From an uncultured Faecalibacterium sp. (GTDB taxonomy: Bacteria > Bacillota > Clostridia > Oscillospirales > Ruminococcaceae): a DNA stretch of 32,432 nucleotides. Made by a program: the position numbers and the translations under genes. Positions 23,249 through 29,458 of this stretch are shown here, one piece after another. The stretch spans positions 1 to 32,432 of the forward strand of contig CABQHF010000002.1 in NCBI GenBank assembly GCA_902463905.1, given 5' to 3'. Within the stretch, counting starts at the first letter, position 1; every line of letters begins with the position of its first letter. The notes beneath the pieces were generated by a model that searched no databases, had not been told where the DNA came from, and saw only the letters and a list, made by a program, of their open reading frames with translations.

Positions 23249-23452
23249 GAGATACTGATCCACCAGCCCTTCGGCGATTCTTATGGCACCTACCGCGCCA
23301 TGGAGGAAGCCTACAAGGCCGGCAAAGTCCGCGCCATTGGTGTTTTCAACTTCTACCCGGATCGCCTCATCGACATCGCACACTTTGCCGGGATCAAGCC
23401 CGCGGTCGATCAGGTGGAGACCCATGTGTTCCAGCAGCAGAAGGCGGCATGA
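23249..23452 (+). pseudogene. Aldo/keto reductase remnant (internal fragment)
   Basis: The 67 codons directly after the glycerate kinase stop, in the same frame, read like the middle of an aldo/keto reductase: ILIHQPFGDSYGTYRAMEE, then AGKVRAIGVFNFYPDRL, then PAVDQVETHVFQQQ. The N-terminal half with the catalytic Asp, Tyr and Lys, and the C-terminal cofactor part, are missing. There is no start codon with a ribosome site. It is the scar of a deletion that fused the locus to the end of the kinase gene. Confidence 0.85.
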
Positions 23453-23510
23453 AAAACGGTGCGGCAGACCCTGTTTTTTCAGGGTGAAGCAATTTCTTCT
23501 GCAGAGGAAG

Positions 23511-23539
23511 TTCCCCGGCGGCGTATTTGGGTGTATAAT
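23511..23539 (+). promoter_or_regulatory. Probable promoter of the TIM-barrel isomerase gene
   Basis: TATAAT at 23534-23539, with a weak -35 (TTCCCC, 23511-23516) at 17-base spacing. The start would be near 23546, giving a very short leader. Confidence 0.5.
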
Positions 23540-23567
23540 AGAGGCACAGAAAAAAGGAGGAACTGCC

Positions 23568-24416
23568 ATGATCCAATTTGGCCTGCGTCTGCACGACGCC
23601 GAAAAGCTGCCCCTGGAACAGGTGCTCCCGCTGGTGCGTCAGCGGGGGTTCACCTGCGCCCACCTGGCCCTGAGCAAATCCCTCAAGGATGTGCCCAACA
23701 CGCCAGGTGCCCTCACCCCCGGCTATGCCGCCTATCTGCGCCGCCTGTTTGACAAAAACGAGATCGACATTGCGGTGCTGGGCAATTACCTCAACCTTGC
23801 CCACCCGGACGAGGACGCGCTGCACGCCATCCAGGAAAAATACTATGCCCACATCCGCTTTGCCAGCCTGCTGGGCTGCGGCATGGTGGGCACCGAGACC
23901 GGTGCGCCCAATGCGGAGTACAAGTTCTGCCCGGAGTGCCGCAGCGATGCAGCCCTTGCCGCCTTTATCGAGAACTTCAAGCCGGTGGTGCGCTGCGCCG
24001 AGGAATACGGTGTGACCATTGCCATCGAGCCGGTGGTCAAGCACATCGTGTACGACGCCAAACGTGCCCGCACCGTGCTGGACGAGATCGGCAGCCACAA
24101 CCTGCAGATCCTGCTGGATCCGGTGAACCTGCTGAACATGGAAAACGTGGATGCCCGCGAGGAAGTGTTCGCCGAGGCCATCGAACTGCTGGGCAAGGAT
24201 GTGGCCATGATCCACTTCAAGGACTTTCTGCGCAAGGACGCCGGCGGCCAGCTGGCGGCCACCGGTGCCGGGCAGGGCGGCATGGGCGATTACCGCACCA
24301 TCCTGCGCTTTGCCAAGCAGGAAAAACCCTATGTGTTCGCCACGTTGGAAAACACCACCCCGGAAAATTCGGTCCAGTGCCTGCAGTACCTGCAAAAACA
24401 GTACGATGAGTGCTGA
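23568..24416 (+). CDS. Sugar phosphate isomerase/epimerase-like TIM-barrel protein
   Basis: This 282-residue protein is of the xylose-isomerase-like TIM-barrel superfamily. Barrel strands and metal-site elements are visible: MIQFGLRLHDAEKLPLEQVL, IDIAVLGNYLNLAHPDEDAL, GVTIAIEPVVKHIVYDAKRA (the metal-binding Glu), ILLDPVNLL, VAMIHFKDFLRKD and YVFATLENTTPENS. No residues identify a specific sugar. ATG 23568 has AAAAGGAGG seven bases upstream. It is a single-gene unit between its own promoter and a bidirectional terminator. Endonuclease IV shares the fold but not these motifs. Confidence 0.8.
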   Translation: MIQFGLRLHDAEKLPLEQVLPLVRQRGFTCAHLALSKSLKDVPNTPGALTPGYAAYLRRLFDKNEIDIAVLGNYLNLAHPDEDALHAIQEKYYAHIRFASLLGCGMVGTETGAPNAEYKFCPECRSDAALAAFIENFKPVVRCAEEYGVTIAIEPVVKHIVYDAKRARTVLDEIGSHNLQILLDPVNLLNMENVDAREEVFAEAIELLGKDVAMIHFKDFLRKDAGGQLAATGAGQGGMGDYRTILRFAKQEKPYVFATLENTTPENSVQCLQYLQKQYDEC

Positions 24417-24434
24417 GCGGAACCCAGAAACAGC

Positions 24435-24472
24435 AAAAGGGTCTGCTGCCATGAACGGCAGCAGACCCTTTT
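24435..24472. terminator. Bidirectional intrinsic terminator
   Basis: AAAAGGGTCTGCTGCC pairs with GGCAGCAGACCCTTTT around ATGAAC. Both ends carry A/T runs, so it can serve the isomerase gene (+) and glpK (-), which converge here. Confidence 0.92.
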
Positions 24473-24501
24473 ATGTCATCAATCCAGATCCAGTTTGTTC
24501 T

Positions 24502-25995
24502 TCATCCATTATCTTCTGCCCATGCAAGGCTGCGCTGCACGGCGCGGTGCCACTGGTGCAGCAGCTTTTCCCGCTGAGTGGGCTCCATGGCGGGGAGATA
24601 CTCCATCTCACAGTTCCACAGCTTGCGCAGCTCGTCCCGGTTCTTCCACACGTCCACGGCCAGGCCGGCCAGATAGGCGGCACCCAGGGCGGTGGTCTCG
24701 CGGATGGCCGGGCGGCGCACCCGGCAGCCGATGATGTCGGCCTGGAACTGCATCAGGAAGCGGTCCCGGCTGGCACCGCCGTCTGCTTTGAGGGCGGTCA
24801 GGTGCAGGCCGGTGTCGGCCTCCATGGCGTGCACGAGGTCGGCGACCTGATAGGCGATGGACTCCTGAGCCGCCCGGATAATGTGCTCCCGGCGGGTGCC
24901 GCGGGTGATGCCCACGATGCAGCCGCGGGCGTGCATATCCCAGTTGGGCGCACCCAGCCCGGTAAAGGCAGGCACCAGATACACGCCGCCGTTGTCCGGC
25001 ACCTTCTGGGCGTAGTATTCGGCATCGCGGCTCTCGCTGAACAGCCGCAGCTCGTCCCGCAGCCACTGGATGACGGCACCGCCCACGAACACCGAGCCTT
25101 CCAGTGCGTACTCCACCTTGCCGCCCAGCCCTACCGCAATGGTGGTGACCAGACCGTTCTTGCTCTCGCAGGGGGTGTCGCCGGTGTTCATCAGCAGAAA
25201 ACAGCCGGTACCATAGGTGTTCTTTGCCTCCCCGGGGGCAAAGCAGGTCTGCCCGAACAATGCCGCCTGCTGGTCACCGGCCATGCCGGCAATGGGAACT
25301 TTCACGCCCTGGATCTCGGTATAGCCGTAGATCTCGCTGGAGGAGCGCACCTGGGGCAGCATGGCGCGGGGGATGTTCAGGGCTTTGAGCAGGGTGTCGT
25401 CCCAATCCAGCTTATGGATGTCATACAGCATGGTACGGGAAGCATTGGTCACGTCGGTGGCGTGCACGGCCCCGCCAGTCAGCTTCCACAGCAGCCAGCT
25501 GTCCACCGTGCCGAACAGGATCTCGCCCTTTTCGGCACGCTCCTGGGCACCCTCCATGTGGTCGAGGATCCAGCGGATCTTGGTGGCGGAAAAATAGGCG
25601 TCCGGCAAAAGGCCGGTGGTCTGGCGGATGTGTTCGGTCAGACCCTGAGCCACCAGCCCGTCCACGATGGGCGCGGTGCGGCGGCACTGCCAGACAATGG
25701 CATTGTAGATGGGCATCCCGGTGGTTTTGTCCCACAGGATGGTGGTCTCGCGCTGGTTCGTGATGCCGATGGCGGCCAGATCTGCCGCGCGGATGTTGCT
25801 CTGGGCGATCACCTCCATCATCACGGCGTACTGGCTGGACCAGATCTCCATGGGGTTGTGTTCTACCCAGCCTTCCTTCGGGTACAGCTGGGTGAATTCC
25901 TTCTGGCTCACGGCCAGGATATTCTGCCGGTCATCGAAGAGGATGGCACGGGAACTTGTGGTGCCCTGGTCCAGGGCAAGGATGTATCGGGACAT
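24502..25995 (-). CDS. glpK: Glycerol kinase GlpK
   Basis: GlpK phosphorylates glycerol to glycerol 3-phosphate in the cytoplasm. The 497 residues carry the FGGY-kinase signatures: YILALDQGTTSSRAILFD, GITNQRETTILWD, NAIVWQCRRT, GMAGDQQAALFGQ, NTYGTGCFLLMNTG, ALEGSVFVGGAVIQWLRD and LKADGGASRDRFLMQFQAD. ATG 25995 has AGGAGG eight bases upstream; the longer frame to 26118 runs through the promoter. No glycerol facilitator or glp regulator is beside it. It is divergent from a FucO-like alcohol dehydrogenase, so the two may share control, but no operator is apparent. Confidence 0.96.
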   Translation of the reverse strand: MSRYILALDQGTTSSRAILFDDRQNILAVSQKEFTQLYPKEGWVEHNPMEIWSSQYAVMMEVIAQSNIRAADLAAIGITNQRETTILWDKTTGMPIYNAIVWQCRRTAPIVDGLVAQGLTEHIRQTTGLLPDAYFSATKIRWILDHMEGAQERAEKGEILFGTVDSWLLWKLTGGAVHATDVTNASRTMLYDIHKLDWDDTLLKALNIPRAMLPQVRSSSEIYGYTEIQGVKVPIAGMAGDQQAALFGQTCFAPGEAKNTYGTGCFLLMNTGDTPCESKNGLVTTIAVGLGGKVEYALEGSVFVGGAVIQWLRDELRLFSESRDAEYYAQKVPDNGGVYLVPAFTGLGAPNWDMHARGCIVGITRGTRREHIIRAAQESIAYQVADLVHAMEADTGLHLTALKADGGASRDRFLMQFQADIIGCRVRRPAIRETTALGAAYLAGLAVDVWKNRDELRKLWNCEMEYLPAMEPTQREKLLHQWHRAVQRSLAWAEDNG

Positions 25996-26154
25996 GACAA
26001 GGACCTCCTGCATGAAAAATTGCTGGTTCCAGTATAGCAGGATTTGCCCGGAATAAAAAGTGCAGCACACAACAAAATTGCAGAAAATTGGAGAAACTGT
26101 CCAGAAAGAACTGCACAAATATAAAAATTTACAAGAAATTCAAATAATTCCGTA

Positions 26155-26183
26155 TTGTAACTTTTTTGTCAATGTGGTATGCT
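26155..26183 (+). promoter_or_regulatory. SigmaA-type promoter of the FucO-like gene
   Basis: TTGTAA at 26155-26160, a 17-base spacer, and TATGCT at 26178-26183. The predicted start is near 26190. The surrounding 250-base divergent region (25996-26243) is A/T-rich. On the minus strand a TATACT box near 26035 may serve glpK. Confidence 0.6.
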
Positions 26184-26197
26184 GAAAAGCAGAAAAA

Positions 26198-26219
26198 GCG
26201 CTGCCGGTGCAGGCAGCGC
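26198..26219 (+). other. 5' leader hairpin of the FucO-like gene
   Basis: GCGCTGCC pairs with GGCAGCGC around a 6-base loop, flanked by AAAAA on both sides, so it has no U-run on the plus strand. It starts about 8 nt after the predicted transcription start and ends 24 bases before the ATG. It may stabilise the mRNA 5' end. Confidence 0.7.
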
Positions 26220-26243
26220 AAAAAGTTTGGAGGACTTTGTATT

Positions 26244-27392
26244 ATGGCTGACCGTATCGTTCTGAATACTATTTCCTACCATGGCCACGGTGCCATCGAG
26301 AACATCGTGCCGGAGCTGACCGCCCGCGGCTACCACAAGGCTTTCGTCTGCTCTGACCCTGACCTGATCAAGTTCGGCGTCACCAAGAAGGTCACCGACC
26401 TGCTGGATGCCGCCGGTTTTGCCTACAGCGTTTACAGCGAGATCAAGCCCAACCCCACCATCGCCAACGTGCAGGACGGCGTGGCCGCTTTCAAGGCTGC
26501 TGAGGCAGACTGCATCGTGACCATCGGCGGCGGCTCCTCCATGGATACCGCAAAGGCCATCGGCATCATCATCAATAACCCCGAGTTTGCGGACGTCCGC
26601 TCTCTGGAAGGCGTTGCCCCCACCAAGAAGCACGCGGTGTTCACCATCGCTGTGCCCACCACCGCCGGCACTGCTGCTGAGGTCACCATCAACTACGTCA
26701 TCACCGATGTGGAGAAGAAGCGCAAGTTCGTCTGCGTTGATACCAATGATATCCCGGAGATCGCCGTGGTTGACCCGGATATGATGTCCTCCATGCCCAA
26801 GGGTCTGACCGCCGCCACCGGTATGGATGCCCTGACCCATGCCATCGAGGGCTACATCACCAAGGGTCACTGCACCATCTCGGATATGTTCCATCTGGAG
26901 GCCATCAAGCTCATCAGCGAGAACCTGCGCGGTGCCGTGCAGAACACTCCGGAAGGCCGCGAGGGCATGGCACTGGGCCAGTACATCGCCGGTATGGGCT
27001 TCTCCAATGTGGGCCTGGGTATCGTGCACTCCATGGCACACGGCCTGTCCGCCCTGTATGACACCCCCCACGGTGTGGCCTGCGCCATCCTGCTGCCGGT
27101 GGGCCTGGAGTACAACAAGACCGTGGCCGGTGAGCGCTACCGTGCCGTCGGCAAAGCCATGGGCGTGAAGGGCATCGACGAGATGAACGACGCTGAGGCA
27201 GCCGATGCTACCATCGCCGCCGTCAAGCAGCTGAGCGCGGATGTGGGCATCCCTGCAAACCTGCACGGCATCCTGAAGGAAGAGGATATTCAGTTCCTGG
27301 CTGAGTCCGCCTATGCCGACGCCTGCCGCCCGGGCAACCCCCGTGACACCAGCGTGGAAGAAATCGTGGAGCTGTATAAGAGCCAGCTGTAA
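26244..27392 (+). CDS. fucO: Iron-containing alcohol dehydrogenase, lactaldehyde reductase FucO-like
   Basis: This is a group III, iron-dependent NAD(P)-linked alcohol dehydrogenase of 382 residues, very close to E. coli FucO, which interconverts lactaldehyde and 1,2-propanediol. Shared blocks include IGGGSSMDTAKAIGIIINNP, VRSLEG, IPTTAGTAAEV-type VPTTAGTAAEVTINYVITD, RKFVCVD, ATGMDALTHAIEGYI and GMGFSNVGLGIVHSMAHGL. Metal ligands Asp, His, His and His are present (DALTHAIEG, HSMAHGL, TPHGVA). ATG 26244 has TGGAGGA upstream. Codon bias is strong, suggesting high expression. No fucose or rhamnose genes are adjacent, so other aldehydes are possible substrates. Confidence 0.9.
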   Translation: MADRIVLNTISYHGHGAIENIVPELTARGYHKAFVCSDPDLIKFGVTKKVTDLLDAAGFAYSVYSEIKPNPTIANVQDGVAAFKAAEADCIVTIGGGSSMDTAKAIGIIINNPEFADVRSLEGVAPTKKHAVFTIAVPTTAGTAAEVTINYVITDVEKKRKFVCVDTNDIPEIAVVDPDMMSSMPKGLTAATGMDALTHAIEGYITKGHCTISDMFHLEAIKLISENLRGAVQNTPEGREGMALGQYIAGMGFSNVGLGIVHSMAHGLSALYDTPHGVACAILLPVGLEYNKTVAGERYRAVGKAMGVKGIDEMNDAEAADATIAAVKQLSADVGIPANLHGILKEEDIQFLAESAYADACRPGNPRDTSVEEIVELYKSQL

Positions 27393-27421
27393 ACCCGCTG
27401 CCTGAACCACCTGCGTAAACC

Positions 27422-27465
27422 AAAGGCCCCGCACCGTTCCAAAGAAAACGGTGCGGGGCCTTTTT
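27422..27465. terminator. Bidirectional intrinsic terminator
   Basis: AAAGGCCCCGCACCGTT pairs with AACGGTGCGGGGCCTTT (loop about 10 bases), with a U-run on the plus strand and T-rich flanks. It separates the convergent FucO-like and patatin genes. Confidence 0.92.
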
Positions 27466-27482
27466 GCGTTTCGATGTAAAAA

Positions 27483-28346
27483 TTATTCGGCAGCCTTGGC
27501 CTGCTCCACAAAGGCGGCAATCTTGTCCACCTGGATCTCTGCCACGGCGCGGCCAGTGTCATACACCCGGCGCAGCTGAGCGGGATCCCGCTCCATGGAG
27601 CCGATCTCCAGCGGAATGGGCGGGCGGATGATAAAGGCCTGGCCGGTCTGCTCCAGCATGGCAATGTGTTCCAGCGTCTCGTTGTAGCGCTCATGGCGGT
27701 CGGCCACGGCCTCCACAAAGGCCGGGTAGCGCAGGTAGCGCGCCCGGATGGCGGGCAGCATCTTGTTTTTCTTCTTCACAAAGCCCTTGGGCTGGGTGAG
27801 CACGATGAGGTTGCGCTTGTAGCCGATGGACTCGAAAAAGCGCACCGGGATGGAATCCGCGATGCCGCCGTCCAGCAGCTTATAGTGGCCGATCTTCACG
27901 ATCTTTGCGGCCAGCGGCATGGAGGCCGAAGCCTGCATCCACTGGATGTCCTCGGCGTCACCGGTGCGGCACTTATGGTAGATGGGGTCGCCGGTGCGCA
28001 CATCGGTGCAGACCACGAAAAAGTCCATGGGGTTTTCCCGGAAGGCCTTGGCATCGAAGGGATCCAGTTTTTCCGGCACCGTGTGGTAGCAGAACTGCTC
28101 ACTGTACAGGTTGCCGGTGCGCAGCAGATTGCCGAAGCTGGCATAGCGCTTATCGTTGCAATATTCCGTATTATAGCGGATGGTGCGCCCGATCTGGTGC
28201 GACTTATAGTTGCAGCCGAACACTGCCCCCGCCGACACACCAATGGCACCGTCCAGCACGATGCCGTGTTCCATCAGCACGTCCAGAACGCCAGCGGTGA
28301 ACATACCGCGCATGGCGCCGCCTTCCAGCACAAGTCCCGTTTTCAT
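27483..28346 (-). CDS. Patatin-like phospholipase/acylhydrolase
   Basis: This is a predicted Ser-Asp acyl hydrolase of 287 residues in the bacterial patatin family. The oxyanion loop is LVLEGGAMRGMFTAG, the nucleophile elbow is IGVSAGAVFGCN (GxSxG), and the catalytic Asp lies in LLDGGIADSIPVRFF. No signal peptide or membrane helix is seen, so it is likely cytoplasmic or loosely membrane-bound. ATG 28346 has GGGAG seven bases upstream; the longer frame to 28559 passes through the promoter and a leader hairpin. It is a single-gene unit. The lipid substrate is unknown. Confidence 0.9.
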   Translation of the reverse strand: MKTGLVLEGGAMRGMFTAGVLDVLMEHGIVLDGAIGVSAGAVFGCNYKSHQIGRTIRYNTEYCNDKRYASFGNLLRTGNLYSEQFCYHTVPEKLDPFDAKAFRENPMDFFVVCTDVRTGDPIYHKCRTGDAEDIQWMQASASMPLAAKIVKIGHYKLLDGGIADSIPVRFFESIGYKRNLIVLTQPKGFVKKKNKMLPAIRARYLRYPAFVEAVADRHERYNETLEHIAMLEQTGQAFIIRPPIPLEIGSMERDPAQLRRVYDTGRAVAEIQVDKIAAFVEQAKAAE

Positions 28347-28366
28347 AACAGATCTCCCTCTCCTCC

Positions 28367-28388
28367 GGCCGGCGTACAGGAACCGGCC
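28367..28388 (-). other. 5' leader hairpin of the patatin gene
   Basis: On the minus strand GGCCGG pairs with CCGGCC around a 10-base loop. It begins about 3 nt after the predicted start (near 28391) and ends 20 bases before the ATG. Confidence 0.65.
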
Positions 28389-28397
28389 TCTCTTCCA

Positions 28398-28425
28398 AGT
28401 ATACTCAAAATTCTGCAAAGCACAA
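28398..28425 (-). promoter_or_regulatory. Promoter of the patatin gene
   Basis: Minus strand: TTGTGC (28425-28420), a 16-base spacer, TATACT (28403-28398). It faces away from the xpt promoter at 28553. Confidence 0.6.
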
Positions 28426-28552
28426 GAGCGGCGAAAGCCAAAAATCACGCGGCAGTTTTGCGGAGTTTCGGTGCTTTTTGCCATAGGCATTCTTTTCGGG
28501 AATGCATAGGCAAACGGGGCACGAATTTTTTCAAATTTGGGCACAAAGCCAC

Positions 28553-28581
28553 TTGCCAAAGCCGGGCAGTTCCGTTATACT
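28553..28581 (+). promoter_or_regulatory. SigmaA promoter of xpt
   Basis: TTGCCA at 28553-28558, a 17-base spacer, and TATACT at 28576-28581. The predicted start is near 28588, about 69 bases before the ATG. A GGGGCAC/GTGCCCC hairpin (28601-28620) follows. No purine riboswitch fits in this leader. Confidence 0.75.
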
Positions 28582-28656
28582 AGGTGAAAACTGCAGGATG
28601 GGGGCACGGTGATGTGCCCCGGAATGGAAAACAAGGCTGGAGGACAAAGACTGCTT

Positions 28657-29250
28657 ATGAAGATGCTGGAAGATCGTATCCGCGCAGACGGCATTGTGCG
28701 CGAGGGAAATGTGCTCAAGGTTGACAGCTTTATCAACCATCAGATGGATATCCCGCTGTTCCGCGAGATGGCCCGCGAGTGGAAGCGCCTGTTTGCAGGA
28801 AAGACCATCAACAAGGTGCTCACCATCGAGGCCAGCGGCATCGGCATTGCCGCCATCGTGGCCAGCGAGTTCAATGTGCCGGTGGTGTTCGCCAAAAAGT
28901 CCATGAGCATCAACCTCGACTACAACAATTACGAGACCAAGATCCAGTCCTTCACCCATAAAAAGATCTATAATGTCATCGTGTCCAAGAAGTTCCTCAC
29001 CCCGGAGGATCATGTGCTGATCATCGACGATTTCCTGGCCAACGGCTGCGCCCTGATGGGCCTGCTGGATCTGGCACAGGAAGCCGGCGCCACTGTGGAG
29101 GGCATCGGCATCGCCGTGGAAAAGGGCTTCCAGCAGGGCGGTGAGCTCATCCGCAGCAAGGGCATCCAGCTGGAGAGCCTTGCCATCGTGGAGTCCATGA
29201 ACAGCGAGACCGGCGAGATCGTGTTCCGCGAGCAGCCCCACCAGAACTGA
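28657..29250 (+). CDS. xpt: Xanthine phosphoribosyltransferase
   Basis: This purine-salvage enzyme joins xanthine and PRPP to make XMP. The 197 residues align well by eye with Bacillus subtilis Xpt: KVDSFINHQMDIPLFREMA, ASGIGIAAIVAS, VVFAKKSMSINLDYNNY, and the PRPP loop DHVLIIDDFLANGCALMGLL, then GIGIAVEKGFQQGG. I chose ATG 28657, with GGAGG 13 bases upstream, because the family begins near MKMLEDRIRADG. The spacing is long, so ATG 28663 or an earlier start is possible. It is a single-gene unit. Bacillus xpt is controlled by a guanine riboswitch, which is not visible here. Confidence 0.92.
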   Translation: MKMLEDRIRADGIVREGNVLKVDSFINHQMDIPLFREMAREWKRLFAGKTINKVLTIEASGIGIAAIVASEFNVPVVFAKKSMSINLDYNNYETKIQSFTHKKIYNVIVSKKFLTPEDHVLIIDDFLANGCALMGLLDLAQEAGATVEGIGIAVEKGFQQGGELIRSKGIQLESLAIVESMNSETGEIVFREQPHQN

Positions 29251-29278
29251 ACTCCTTCCGTCATCGCTTGCGCGATGC

Positions 29279-29306
29279 CACCTCCCTCAATGAGGGAGGT
29301 TTTTTT
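29279..29306 (+). terminator. Intrinsic terminator of xpt
   Basis: ACCTCCCT pairs with AGGGAGGT around CAATG, followed by seven T. A smaller CATCG/CGATG hairpin precedes it. Both look like pieces of the dispersed repeat family found next to them. Confidence 0.88.
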
Positions 29307-29320
29307 GCTGTTTTAGGTGG

Positions 29321-29444
29321 CTCGCCCTCTCAGGCGCTATCGCGCCAGCTCCCCCAGAGGGGGAGCCAAGAGTCTGACCGTAACGCTTCTTGCCTCTCCC
29401 TTTGGGAGAGGTGACATTGCGTGAGCAATGGCGGAGAGGGCGAG
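29321..29444 (+). repeat. MITE-like palindromic repeat, copy 2
   Basis: A 124-base element with perfect 11-bp terminal inverted repeats, CTCGCCCTCTC (29321-29331) and GAGAGGGCGAG (29434-29444). Inside are the hairpins GGCGCTATCGCGCC, CTCCCCCAGAGGGGGAG, CCTCTCCCTTTGGGAGAGG and CATTGCGTGAGCAATG. It is non-coding, lies between the convergent xpt and PBP genes, and shares its ends with copy 1 at 16592-16685. Confidence 0.8.
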
Positions 29445-29458
29445 GCAGTGAACCCTTT

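Noticed and set aside
23472..23496. Terminator hairpin ACCCTG-T6-CAGGGT after the reductase remnant
   Set aside because: The T-run is the loop and not a tail, so it lacks the features of an intrinsic terminator on either strand.
24265..26037. 590-residue plus-strand frame opposite glpK
   Set aside because: It is a shadow of glycerol kinase and would also cross the bidirectional terminator at 24435-24472.
28582..28656. Guanine riboswitch ahead of xpt
   Set aside because: The leader is too short and shows one simple hairpin, without the three-way junction of the purine class.
29321..29444. CRISPR-like or tandem repeat array
   Set aside because: The repeats are nested inverted repeats of one element, not evenly spaced direct repeats.
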